DNA from: JAICMB01 sp035295125
GTDB taxonomy: Bacteria; Acidobacteriota; Terriglobia; Bryobacterales; Bryobacteraceae
Direction: 5' to 3'
Assembly: GCA_035295125.1 (NCBI GenBank)
Contig: DATGJP010000072.1
Coordinates: forward strand, 86,142-150,141
Length of the DNA stretch: 64,000 bases
Below the pieces are notes generated by a model. That model did not search any database, was not told where the DNA came from, and worked only from the letters and a program-made list of their open reading frames with translations. The position numbers and the translations under genes are program-made. Shown here one piece after another: positions 33,422-42,700 of this stretch. Positions within the stretch are counted from its first letter, which is position 1. The number at the start of each line of letters is the position of its first letter.

Positions 33422-36043
33422 ATGAGTCCTCAGGAATCGATCGCGCACTATCGGATTGTCTCCAAGCTCGGTGAGGGCGGGATGGGCGCCGTTTATCGCG
33501 CTACCGATACGAAGTTGAATCGCGACGTCGCGATCAAGGTCCTGCCGGAGGCGCTCGCCGGGGATGAGCAATACATGGCCCGCTTCCAGCGCGAAGCTCA
33601 AACGCTGGCGTCGCTCAACCATCCCAACATCGCGGGCATCTACGGTATCGAACAGGGCGCCATCGTGATGGAGCTTGTGGAAGGAGAGGCGCCTCGCGGT
33701 CCCCTGCCGGTCGAGATCGTTATCACGTATGCGCGGCAGATCGCAGCGGCCCTCGAAGCCGCGCACGAGAAAGGCGTCATCCACCGCGATCTTAAACCCG
33801 CCAACATCAAGGTGACTCCGGACGGCGCCGTCAAACTCCTCGATTTCGGGCTCGCGAAAACGCCCGAACTGCCGGCTTCCAATCCCACAACATGCCCCAC
33901 ACTGTCCCCCACTCTTTCGCTGGCAATGACGCAAACCGGCGTGATTCTGGGGACAGCGGCGTACATGGCCCCCGAACAGGCGCGCGGCTACGCCGTCGAT
34001 AAGCGCGCCGATATATGGGCTTTCGGCGTCGTAATCTTCGAAATGCTCACCGGGACCACGCTGTTCCAGGGTGACACCGTCTCCGACACACTCGCTGCCG
34101 TGCTGCGCGCTGATATCGATCTGGAGAGGTTGCCGGCGGATACTCCGCAAGCAGTGCGGCGGCTCTTGCGGCGGTGCCTGGAGCGGGATCGGAAACACCG
34201 TCTGCCGGATATTGCGATGGTTCGGTTGGAACTCGATGAACCGCCCGAGAAGGCAGCTCCTCCGGCGTTGCCCCAACGCGCAACTCCCCGAAGTGCGAGG
34301 CTGGCGTGGGTTGTCGCCGGCTCATTTTTGGCCGCGCTCGTTGCCTTGGGTGCAGTGAACTGGCTTCGTCCCAAGCCGCCCGATCCCGTCGCCGTCCGTT
34401 TCGCCCTTCCCTGGCCCGAAGGCACCCAGGAAGTCAGAAGCGCGGCGACTGAGGCGACGGCGTCCCCGGATGGACACAATCTCTGCATGATCGCAAAGGG
34501 GTCCGACGGCGCGAGGGCTCTGTGGGTGCGTCCGCTCGATGAGCCTTTGGCGCACCGATTGGATAAGACAGAAGAAGCAAGCGATCCATTCTGGTCTCCC
34601 GACGGGCAATTCATCGCTTATTTCGCCGGGGACAAGCTCAGGAAGATTCCGGTTGGTGGCGGATTGCCGCAGACCATCTGCGACGCGCCCCATTCGTCCA
34701 CGGCGCTGGAGACAGAGGGCAGTGGAGCCTGGAGTGTTTCCGGCACGATCGCGTTTTCCACCGGCGCCGATTCGCCCATCATGCGAGTACCGGCGACGGG
34801 CGGTCCGGCCACTCCGATCACAAAGCTGGACACCGCGGCCGGCGAGACCCGGCACTCCTTTCCGCAGTTCCTGCCCGATGGCGACCACCTGCTCTACTTC
34901 GCCGCAAATGTAGAACAGGCCAAAGGCGCGGTTTATGTGCAGGACCTCGGTTCGCCTCATCGACAGTTCGTAATGCGCAGCAGTTTGCGTGCGGCGTGGG
35001 CCCCTCCGGGATATCTACTATTCCCCAAGGTTAAAACTCTGTATGCCCAACGCATCGACCCAAAGAGCTTCCAACTTACAGGAGACCCGGTATCCATCGC
35101 GGAAAATCTCCTTGCGCATGACCCCACCGGAACGGCCGGGTTCGATATCTCAGGCGGAATTCTCATTTACCGCACGTTTGATCCCGCGGCGCTTGCACAA
35201 CTTGCCTGGTATGGCCGGGACGGCAAGCGACAGGAGGCCGTCGGCAAACCCACGGCTTACACGTCGGTAAGAATGGGGCTGGACGATCGGATCGCTGTGG
35301 TGAGCATCGGCCTGCAGGGTTCTGCCGATACCTGGACCATCGACCTGGCCACCGGCGGTCTGCGGCGCGCCACCAGCAATAGGAGCACTTCCTTCGTGCT
35401 CGGACCGTTGTCGCCCGATTCCCGGCGCCTTGCAGTCAACCTGATCGACTCACAGGGGATCCTGGAGGCCAGCGCGACGGGAGGCAGCACGCGGGTCCTC
35501 GGTCCCGCGCCGCTCTATGCAGACGATTGGTCGCCGGATGGCCGATTTCTTTTTTGCCGCGATGTCAACGGCGACCATTGGACTTTGCTGAGGACGGACG
35601 GCAGCGGGCAACTGCAGCCGGTTGGGAACGGCGCCCGCGGGATGCAGATTCGTTTTGCCCCGGATGGAAGAAGCGTGGCGTATGTCTCGAGCGTATCGGG
35701 ACGAGGTGAAGTGGTGGTGGCGTCGTTCCCATCTTTTGCGGAGAAGCACCAGGTTTCGATCGACGGCGGCGTTCATCCCGCATGGCGCAAGGACGGCAAG
35801 GAACTGCTTTTTCAGTCGCTCGACGGAATGGTCATGAGCGCCGAGATGCGAGTTAGCGGCGGAGCGATCGAATCCGGGATTCCCAAGCCTTTGTTCCCGG
35901 AACGTTACAAACACGGCGCCGGCTCTGGCTCTTTCGGATATTGGGCTGCGCCAGACGGGAAGCGATTTCTCACGCTGGAGCGCGACACCCGACGCGGTGG
36001 AACGATTGTCGTGCTCAACTGGGCTGCGGCTTTGAAGCGATAG
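33422..36043 (+). CDS. Ser/Thr protein kinase with C-terminal WD40/TolB-like propeller
   Basis: An 873-residue membrane-anchored Hanks-type kinase. The kinase domain (10-270) has the glycine loop GEGGMGAVY, Lys39 in VAIK, catalytic HRDLKPAN at 121-128, DFG at 141-143 and MAPEQ near 184-188, so it appears active. A single membrane helix is near 293-314. The periplasmic part is a PD40/TolB-like propeller (repeated SPDG, for example DPFWSPDGQFIAYF and DDWSPDGRFLF). It would phosphorylate cytosolic partners in response to an envelope signal. It is the second such kinase in this window. No clear ribosome site is visible at the ATG, but the kinase motif begins immediately after it. Confidence 0.94.
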   Translation: MSPQESIAHYRIVSKLGEGGMGAVYRATDTKLNRDVAIKVLPEALAGDEQYMARFQREAQTLASLNHPNIAGIYGIEQGAIVMELVEGEAPRGPLPVEIVITYARQIAAALEAAHEKGVIHRDLKPANIKVTPDGAVKLLDFGLAKTPELPASNPTTCPTLSPTLSLAMTQTGVILGTAAYMAPEQARGYAVDKRADIWAFGVVIFEMLTGTTLFQGDTVSDTLAAVLRADIDLERLPADTPQAVRRLLRRCLERDRKHRLPDIAMVRLELDEPPEKAAPPALPQRATPRSARLAWVVAGSFLAALVALGAVNWLRPKPPDPVAVRFALPWPEGTQEVRSAATEATASPDGHNLCMIAKGSDGARALWVRPLDEPLAHRLDKTEEASDPFWSPDGQFIAYFAGDKLRKIPVGGGLPQTICDAPHSSTALETEGSGAWSVSGTIAFSTGADSPIMRVPATGGPATPITKLDTAAGETRHSFPQFLPDGDHLLYFAANVEQAKGAVYVQDLGSPHRQFVMRSSLRAAWAPPGYLLFPKVKTLYAQRIDPKSFQLTGDPVSIAENLLAHDPTGTAGFDISGGILIYRTFDPAALAQLAWYGRDGKRQEAVGKPTAYTSVRMGLDDRIAVVSIGLQGSADTWTIDLATGGLRRATSNRSTSFVLGPLSPDSRRLAVNLIDSQGILEASATGGSTRVLGPAPLYADDWSPDGRFLFCRDVNGDHWTLLRTDGSGQLQPVGNGARGMQIRFAPDGRSVAYVSSVSGRGEVVVASFPSFAEKHQVSIDGGVHPAWRKDGKELLFQSLDGMVMSAEMRVSGGAIESGIPKPLFPERYKHGAGSGSFGYWAAPDGKRFLTLERDTRRGGTIVVLNWAAALKR

Positions 36044-36289
36044 GTTGCGGTCTCGACAACACAGTGCCGCATCCCTCCAAGCGTAATTTTCGGGACGATT
36101 TTTGCACGCGCTCTCACCTCTCAGACGGGCATGTGACCGTCAGCCAGATGTTATTTCTCGATGATGATCGTGAGCCAAAACCGAAACAAACCCGCGAAGC
36201 CCAGCGCAATTTGCACCCAGAACGTACGTCGTTTGACTACGCCTCAGGAAGCTCTCAAGCTGGGGGCAGCTTCCACCACTGGAGCCACC

Positions 36290-36696
36290 CCGCCACGACG
36301 CTGCAAAGCTTTGCGGTTGCGGCGTTCCGCTATCCACGCTGAGGTGCAATCCCTGTGGAAGGTTCATCAGGGCTCCTAACGACGGCTCCCCGTCCCCGAA
36401 AAACCCCGCTCGGCAATCGTTGAACCGCCATCTTCGGGAGTCCCGTTTCCCGCGACAGTAGAGATGATGCCGTTTATCGCAACATAACGGACGCGCTGAT
36501 TCTGAGTGTCCGCTATGTAAATCCCGCCTCGAGCGCCCAACGCAACCTCCGACGGCCCCCACAAGGATGCGCTGTCGTCGATTCGTCGAAGCTTGGGCTC
36601 GGCGAGGAAGTTCAGGCCTGGAAATGACGTCTGGTCCGTCACAGGATCACAAAAAACGTTGCAAGAGTTGCATAGCCGGCGAACGGTGCCCGCCAT
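36290..36696 (-). pseudogene. Degenerate NHL-repeat gene fragment
   Basis: The minus strand encodes a recognisable NHL-repeat pattern split over frames. One frame (36376-36696) reads GPSEVALGARGGIYIADTQNQRVRYV then ISTVAGNGTPEDGG. Near 36390 the pattern shifts to a second frame (GFFGDG ... ALMNLPQGLHLSVDSG) and later to a third (WIAERRNRKAL). NHL repeats have exactly this order: pre-strand, LYIADTGNHRVR, then TVAGNG. No start with a signal peptide is present. It is a decayed remnant of a secreted NHL protein. Confidence 0.65.
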
Positions 36697-36768
36697 TCAA
36701 TAAGCGAGCAGACGCGTCACAAGTCGGTTTCGGCTCCTTCCTCTGTTTTCGGATGGGCCTTCGTTTAC

Positions 36769-37461
36769 ATGATGGATAAGGAGTCGAGCGTCGGCATCGT
36801 CCCGCCGAACTGGGGGAGGTTATACTGGCGGATACAATCCATGCCCGGCCTTGAACCTTATGCTGAAGCTCTCGGTATCCGCACCAGGAATATCTATTCC
36901 GGTATCCGTGCCTTGCTGTCGTTGCCTGCGTCTGGAGATGTGGGCGCAGTTAGCAACTTAAATCAGGCGTCCGTGCACTACTTCAATTTCTACCTGGGGA
37001 TTGATGACCTCATCGAAGGCGGAGTTTCGTATTCGAAGAAGTATTCTGCGGGGTTCCAGCAAGGCTCTTGGCGTCAGTTTCTAAATCCTGGGCAGCCTAG
37101 CGCCGCCTCATCGGTTCACTTCGGTCAAAAAGTCCAGCTTGAGCTGACCACCAATGCCCAAAAGCAAGTCTCCCTCACCTTAGGAGGACAGATAGTGGGC
37201 AGCTATAGCGGGATAGGCGCAGGTCACGTAAAAATGGTGATCGCAGTGGCCGATGCTGTACCGCATGGTCATGCGGCACAGGTCTGGTTTTCGTTAGTAG
37301 CCTTCAGTCAAGTGAAGTTGCGGGCTGCGGGTGCGACGGATTGGCACGATGCTGGCGCTGCCGATTTTCAAGCAGCCGACCACCTGTTTCCTCACGGCCG
37401 ACCAGGGGTGATGCGCCAGGGCGGAGGTTTGCTCTCCGCTAGTATCGCGCAGCCGGGATAA
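36769..37461 (+). CDS. Hypothetical protein
   Basis: A 230-residue protein with no recognised family. The central part (about 65-185) is beta-rich with YFNFYLGIDDLIEGGVSYS, VQLELTTNAQKQVSLTLGG and YSGIGAGHVKMVIAVADAV, which could be a jelly-roll/lectin-like fold. The C-terminal 45 residues are Ala/Gly/His rich and probably disordered. No signal peptide. It is followed 37 bp later by the nucleotidyltransferase-like gene on the same strand; cotranscription is possible. Function unknown. Confidence 0.6.
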   Translation: MMDKESSVGIVPPNWGRLYWRIQSMPGLEPYAEALGIRTRNIYSGIRALLSLPASGDVGAVSNLNQASVHYFNFYLGIDDLIEGGVSYSKKYSAGFQQGSWRQFLNPGQPSAASSVHFGQKVQLELTTNAQKQVSLTLGGQIVGSYSGIGAGHVKMVIAVADAVPHGHAAQVWFSLVAFSQVKLRAAGATDWHDAGAADFQAADHLFPHGRPGVMRQGGGLLSASIAQPG

Positions 37462-37498
37462 GAAAGCCCGCACCACCGGATGGCGGGCGGAGGGAGCA

Positions 37499-38143
37499 TT
37501 GCGCAAGAACGTCAAAGCCCCAGAGCGCGAGAGTAAGAAGGAGCAGCTCGCGAGTGCTCCGCCGTCGGCAAGCGATGTTTCCGCGCCGGCGCTCCTCAGC
37601 TTTATCAAGCAGGTCAGTGCCGAGCAAGATTGGGATGCAACGCGACTCGCCGCTCTCCTGAACATCGAACCCGCTGATGCACCGCAGATCGCCGCCACGC
37701 TGGAGATGCTTGGCTATGCCGAAGAGGTGCCGGACAAAAAAGGCCTGTGGCGGAACACGCAGGCAGGTAAAACCGTTTCCGGGGCGAAGCCGCCACGGTT
37801 GAATCGCGACAGCGTGCTGAAGGCACTTGAAGAACTCCGCGATCGAGTGGAGCAAATGAATGCTGCCCCTGCTTCGCCCTTCCGTGTCATCGAACTGATC
37901 GCGTTTGGAGACTTCCTCGACGAACACGCCAAAGTGCAAGCTGCTAACGTAGGTGTCGGCCTGGCACCGAAAGACCTCGCAAAGAACGTATCCGACAGCG
38001 CCGTTGAGCGTAAACGAGAAGAGCACGTGCTCTCGGATCTCCGCGGCAAATCGACTCTGTTACATCTGAATCTGATCGAGGACTGGATGCGGAAACGGTC
38101 GCATCGTTATGTCCTCGGGCGCAATGATGGCCCGGTCTCCTAG
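37499..38143 (+). CDS. HTH-nucleotidyltransferase-like protein with degenerate active site
   Basis: A 214-residue protein beginning at TTG with a strong GGAGG box 5 bp upstream. Residues 30-92 form a winged-helix-like region (LLSFIKQVSAEQDWDATRLAALL ... MLGYAEEVPDKKGLWR). Residues 104-160 match the MNT-type nucleotidyltransferase entry (VLKALEELRDRVEQMNA, then FRVIELIAFGDFLDE). The family's catalytic pattern is GS ... DxD; here Gly137 is followed by Asp138 rather than Ser, and the Asp pair is replaced by Ala149-Asn150-Val151-Gly152. It is probably catalytically dead, perhaps a former toxin or now a DNA-binding protein. Convergent with ohr. Confidence 0.7.
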   Translation: MRKNVKAPERESKKEQLASAPPSASDVSAPALLSFIKQVSAEQDWDATRLAALLNIEPADAPQIAATLEMLGYAEEVPDKKGLWRNTQAGKTVSGAKPPRLNRDSVLKALEELRDRVEQMNAAPASPFRVIELIAFGDFLDEHAKVQAANVGVGLAPKDLAKNVSDSAVERKREEHVLSDLRGKSTLLHLNLIEDWMRKRSHRYVLGRNDGPVS

Positions 38144-38147
38144 CGCT

Positions 38148-38591
38148 TCAGGCCCCTTCGACCTCCAATGAGAAATCGATATTTCCACGCGTGGCATGGC
38201 TATAGGGACAAACCTTTTCGTGGGTCTCCTCAACCAGGGCGACAGCTTCGTCTTTCGGCAAGTTCGGAATATTGACCTGCATCTTGACAGCGATGCCAAA
38301 GCCGCCGCCTTCCCGCGGGCCTACCGACGTGTGACAAGTGACTACGGTTCCCTTTACATCTTTCTTATGTTGCCGGGCAACGAATTCAATCGCGCCACCG
38401 AAACAGGCGGCGTAGCCCGCCGCGAACAGGTGTTCAGGCGTTGTCGTGTCGGGCAATCCAGGTCCCCCCATTTCCTTGCGGACTGAGAGGTTCACACTTA
38501 CCGAGTGATCCGTGGTTTCCGAATGTCCATTTCGTCCACCGGTGTTGATAGCTGTTGCAGTGACAAGTGGTTTGATTGTGTATGCCGGCAT
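38148..38591 (-). CDS. ohr: Organic hydroperoxide resistance protein (Ohr/OsmC family)
   Basis: A 147-residue cytosolic thiol peroxidase that reduces organic hydroperoxides with lipoyl-type reductants. Both family cysteines are present: the peroxidatic Cys63 in AACFGGAI and the resolving Cys128 in VCPYSHATRGN. The CPYS motif and the length fit Ohr rather than OsmC. A perfect AGGAGG precedes the ATG. It appears monocistronic; no OhrR regulator gene lies next to it in this window. Confidence 0.95.
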   Translation of the reverse strand: MPAYTIKPLVTATAINTGGRNGHSETTDHSVSVNLSVRKEMGGPGLPDTTTPEHLFAAGYAACFGGAIEFVARQHKKDVKGTVVTCHTSVGPREGGGFGIAVKMQVNIPNLPKDEAVALVEETHEKVCPYSHATRGNIDFSLEVEGA

Positions 38592-38779
38592 TGGTTCCTC
38601 CTGGCTATTGTAATCGGGCGGCTGTACGAGATACTAGAATCCCCTGATTTGCTTGCCAATCCGTCGAACAAGCGCGTTGGCGTGAACACGTCTACTCTTT
38701 GCCTTGGTCCCGAGGTCCTCGATTCGACACGTTCGGGGCGAGCGCTGCAGTGGCATGGCTCCGCGTTAGGATAAGACGC

Positions 38780-39388
38780 ATGAGAGTTCCTTTGTCCGCG
38801 TCGATCGTGCTTGGCTCAGTGATCTTGCTTACTGCAAATGGAGGGCAGAGTGGTCAATCCTCGGGCGGTGCCACTCCTCAGTCCGTCTTGACCTTGGCGA
38901 TTCCGGGCTTTCCGGACGGCGGGCAGATCCCTGTCAAATTCAGCCAGGCCGCTCCAGGCGTCGCACCCGGGGAGGGCACATCACCGGCAATGCAATGGGC
39001 TAACGTTCCGGTCGGCACCCAGAGTTTCATGCTCCACATGCATGATATGGACGTCGTGCGCAACAAGACTCTCGACGATCAGGTGCATTGGGTTTTTTGG
39101 AACATTCCGGCGTCCACAACCCGCTTGCCCGAGGGTGTCCCGAAGGGGTCGCAGTTGCCTGACGGAAGCTACCAGATCAGTGCGACTGGCCCAATGTACC
39201 GTGGTCCAGGCGCACCGGCGAGTGGTCCGTTGCACCACTACGTTTTTGAGCTGTACGCGCTGGATACGAAGCTGGATGTAAAACCATCGGCCGATGCCTT
39301 TGAGACACGCGCTAAAGTCCTCAAGGCAATGCAGGGGCATATTCTGGGGAAGGCGGTCTATGGAGGATTATTCAAGCGGCCGCAGTAA
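38780..39388 (+). CDS. YbhB/YbcL-type Raf kinase inhibitor-like (PEBP family) protein, exported
   Basis: A 202-residue PEBP-family protein with an N-terminal signal peptide. Conserved features: the IPVKFSQ strand, SPAMQW, MHMHDMDVVR...VHWVFWNIP, and GPLHHYVFELYALDTKLD, which form the phosphate/anion-binding pocket of YbhB proteins. The role in bacteria is unclear. The frame extends upstream, but ATG at 38780 begins the signal peptide. A terminator-like hairpin lies about 300 bp downstream. Confidence 0.85.
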   Translation: MRVPLSASIVLGSVILLTANGGQSGQSSGGATPQSVLTLAIPGFPDGGQIPVKFSQAAPGVAPGEGTSPAMQWANVPVGTQSFMLHMHDMDVVRNKTLDDQVHWVFWNIPASTTRLPEGVPKGSQLPDGSYQISATGPMYRGPGAPASGPLHHYVFELYALDTKLDVKPSADAFETRAKVLKAMQGHILGKAVYGGLFKRPQ

Positions 39389-39718
39389 CTGATTGCAGGC
39401 ATTCTTCAAACGCTGGCCTTGGCTCAATCGGCGATGGCATAGCCGCAACCGCACGGCACTCAATCGAAGTTTCGGCTATGTCGCTCTACGAGGCCGCTGT
39501 TCTCGGGTTTCCGGGATGTACTATCCCCCCAGCCCCGTGGCAGAAGCGTTTTGAGAGCGCATGCGCAAGCGAAACCGCCTCCAATCTTGCTTCCATCGCG
39601 GAAAACTAAGTAGCATTGGGCTTCCTCCGGCCTTTGGATCTAACCGAGAACCACCCGTGAAACCGCCAGCCTCAGAATAGGTTAGGGGCGTCTTGAGAAC
39701 GCCCCTATCTTCCTCCGA
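39389..39718. other. Intergenic region, 330 bp
   Basis: No convincing gene. It contains the hairpin at 39684-39706, and otherwise unremarkable sequence between two convergent genes. Confidence 0.5.
39684..39706. terminator. Hairpin between convergent genes, possible terminator
   Basis: An 8-bp perfect stem (AGGGGCGT / ACGCCCCT) with a 7-base loop, located 13 bp beyond the stop of the minus-strand giant gene. There is no strong T-run on either side; on the plus strand it is followed by a pyrimidine-rich stretch. Confidence 0.45.
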
Positions 39719-42700
39719 CTAGTGTGTGATTTGCCCTTGCGCGCTCACCTGGAACGAGAGGACGCCATTGGCAGTAGTCATACTCGTGCCGCCCGGCGCC
39801 AGGGTAACGACTTGACTCCCGCCCGACGATATCACCGACACCGAGTATCCAACGGAAACCCCGAGATCGGTAATGATGTGCAGGGTCTGCGCGGCGGGAA
39901 CCGTATAGCTGATGCTGCCGGAGATTCCGGTACCGTCCAGTGCCGAACTGGATAGCACCACGCTATTGCCGGCAGCGGACTGCAAGAGCACACCGACAGC
40001 TCCACCATTCACCGGCACACTGGTTGCGTTCGCGACCTGTGAAGCGGATGGGGCAAGGTCGAAGACCGTCAGCCAGCGGCGGCTCGCGGTCTTTGCGTCG
40101 GTCGGACGGATCTCCTCGCGCCACACCTTGTTCCATGTCCGGGTGTCGGAAGAGAACTGCGTGGACGTCGTGATCGACGCGTTGGCCGGCAGGATCGTGG
40201 TCATGGAGCCCGCGAATAAACCCGTGTTCACGTCGAAGCGATGCAATCCCACGGCAGGAGGTGTAACTTCCACCGGGTTAGCGGCAAAATGAAACGCCAG
40301 GTACTGATCGAGCGACGCGTCGCAAGTGGTGCTGCGGTCGTAAACGATGAACTGCGACGGCCGCAGATACAAGACCTCGCGTGTTAGCGAGGTGACGGCG
40401 GAGTTCGCGCCGGGACAGATGGTCGGCTGGCCGGTATCGGGATTGTGGAAGGGATAATACATATCGCCGAGGAACTGGCCCACCGCGAGCACGTACGATC
40501 CGCCGTCTTCGAACTCCCCGACTTTCGTACGGACGCCATCCGAACGCTGCGCCGCGCTCTGTCCGTAGGGCGCGACGAGGTTGCCGGAACTATCGAGTTG
40601 CCGAACCTGGAACGTGTTGTAGAGGATCCGGTTCCCGATGTTGTGACTGGCGCTCCAGTTGCCATAGCGATCATCGAAGGTCAACGACCAACCCGGATCG
40701 CCATTGGGATCGTGTGTCAGCCATGCGTCGGCGTTCACGAGCAGAGGATTCCGGTTCCGCTCGATCGCCAACGATCCTTTATCGAATGCTTCGTGTCCGG
40801 CGCCGGGATTGTTGATGTAAGGACCCGCCACGAACGACAGGAACGTCGCGCTCGTGGACCAGTCCGAGCGGGCCGTCACGCCGCCCATTCCCGGGGCGAG
40901 GTAGGAACTGGGAAGGCTGGAATAATCTGACGTTTCGGGAGCGTTCGGATCCCAGAAGAGGAAGTCCACCCACTCCGTGCTGTCGCCGACGCCGAGGTTA
41001 TCGAGCGCAGCCTTCGCATCACGGGCATACTTGTGCATCATCGGCGCCATGGGATCCCCAACCATCTGCAGAATTCCCGCCGAAAACCGGTAAGTATCAA
41101 CGACGCCAGTGCCGGGCCAGATGTTCGGATCGCCAGTGGAATAAAGTTCGCCGCGGTCGTCAATCATGTCGCGCGTCGGCCAGGTGAAAGACATCAGCCA
41201 GCGCGGATTGTCGACAGGATAGGTGTAAGCGGTTTGCGAGTTCCCGGTGTTGATCAGGTCGATGCCTTTCGCAGTCTTCACCGCAAGGGCAGGCAGGGAC
41301 TGATTGCGGGTCGCGAGAATTCCGTATTGCGAGTAGCCTTCGGTCCAACCTCCGCCGGCAAGGTTGGCCTGGTAGTAGGGCACAACCCGGCTGAGGTGTT
41401 CATGGTTGTACCACGCGTTCCACCACGTATCGCCGATCGGGTCGTCACCCTGGACTGCCAGGGCGGCGTAACATTTCGCGGCGTAGTAGCCCGCGTAGTA
41501 GTTTCCCTGCGGATGCGTGTACTCAAAGTTGCTGTTCGGATTGTTTTCAAACCCATTGATCCAGTTGTTGAGGGCCGTTCTCAACTGCGACAGTTGCGCG
41601 GGAGTAAGCACGTCGTGGAACCAGTCGTAGCCGAGCGCCATGGTGACGCCGAAGAAGCGGATGCCGTATCCGAAGTCGCGCAGCGGCACCTGGCAGTTGC
41701 AATCGTCGGCGGTTTGATTGGCAGGGTCCGACATCGCCATGAGGATGGATACGGCGGCTGCCGCGTACTTCGCCGCGGTCGTCGGATCCGACGCGCGGAT
41801 CGTTTGATAGCACAAACCCAGAGGCATCAGGGCATCGTGGTAACCACTGCCCTCGTAGCCCTCGCCGATATTCGGCCTGTCGATGTAGTCGTTGCCGTTG
41901 ATGAACTGCGCTGTACCCCCGGTGTAGGAATCGCAGGTCGCCTTGAGCCGGCTCCACTCCGTTGTGTTGGCAGACATACGCGAACGCAACGTGGCGAGGG
42001 TCGCGGTGTCGAGAATGATGCGCGGATGAGCGCCGCCCGTGGTGGGAACGCTGACGGTAACCGTCACGGTCGCGCTCTTGGTGGTGTCCTGAACGCTTGT
42101 CGCGGTAACGCTGAACGAACCCGCGGCAGAGCCGGCGGTGTAGAGACCGGCCGTGGAAATGGTGCCTCCGGCCGCGGTCCATGTCACCGCCGTATTCGAT
42201 GCATTGCTAACGGTCGCACTGAATTGCTGCGTGCTGGCCGTGAACAAGCTTGCGCCCGGCGGATTGATGGTGACGGTGATGGTCGGCGCCGTAGTGATCG
42301 TGATCGGTGCAGCCGCACTCTTCGAAGTATCCTGTGCGCTGGTTGCCGTGATACTGAACGAACCGGGCGTGGAGCCGGCAGTGTAGAGTCCCGAAGAGGA
42401 CACCGTTCCGCCCGTCGCACTCCAAGTCACAGCAGTGTTGGTTGTACCGGTTACGGTCGCCGAAAACTGGCGGGTCGCACCGGGAGTGAGCGACGCCGAG
42501 GTCGGAGAGACAGTAACGCTGACCGGCGTCCCACCGGTCGAAATCGTCACGGTTGTCATTGCAGTCGTCGATCCGGCGGCATTGGTCGCCGTAAGCGTAT
42601 AGGGAGTGGTCTGGGTGGGCGAGACCGAGACGGAAGTTCCCGTCACCGGTCCAACGGACGGCGCGATGCTGAGCGACGTCGCGCCTGTGACGGACCAGGT

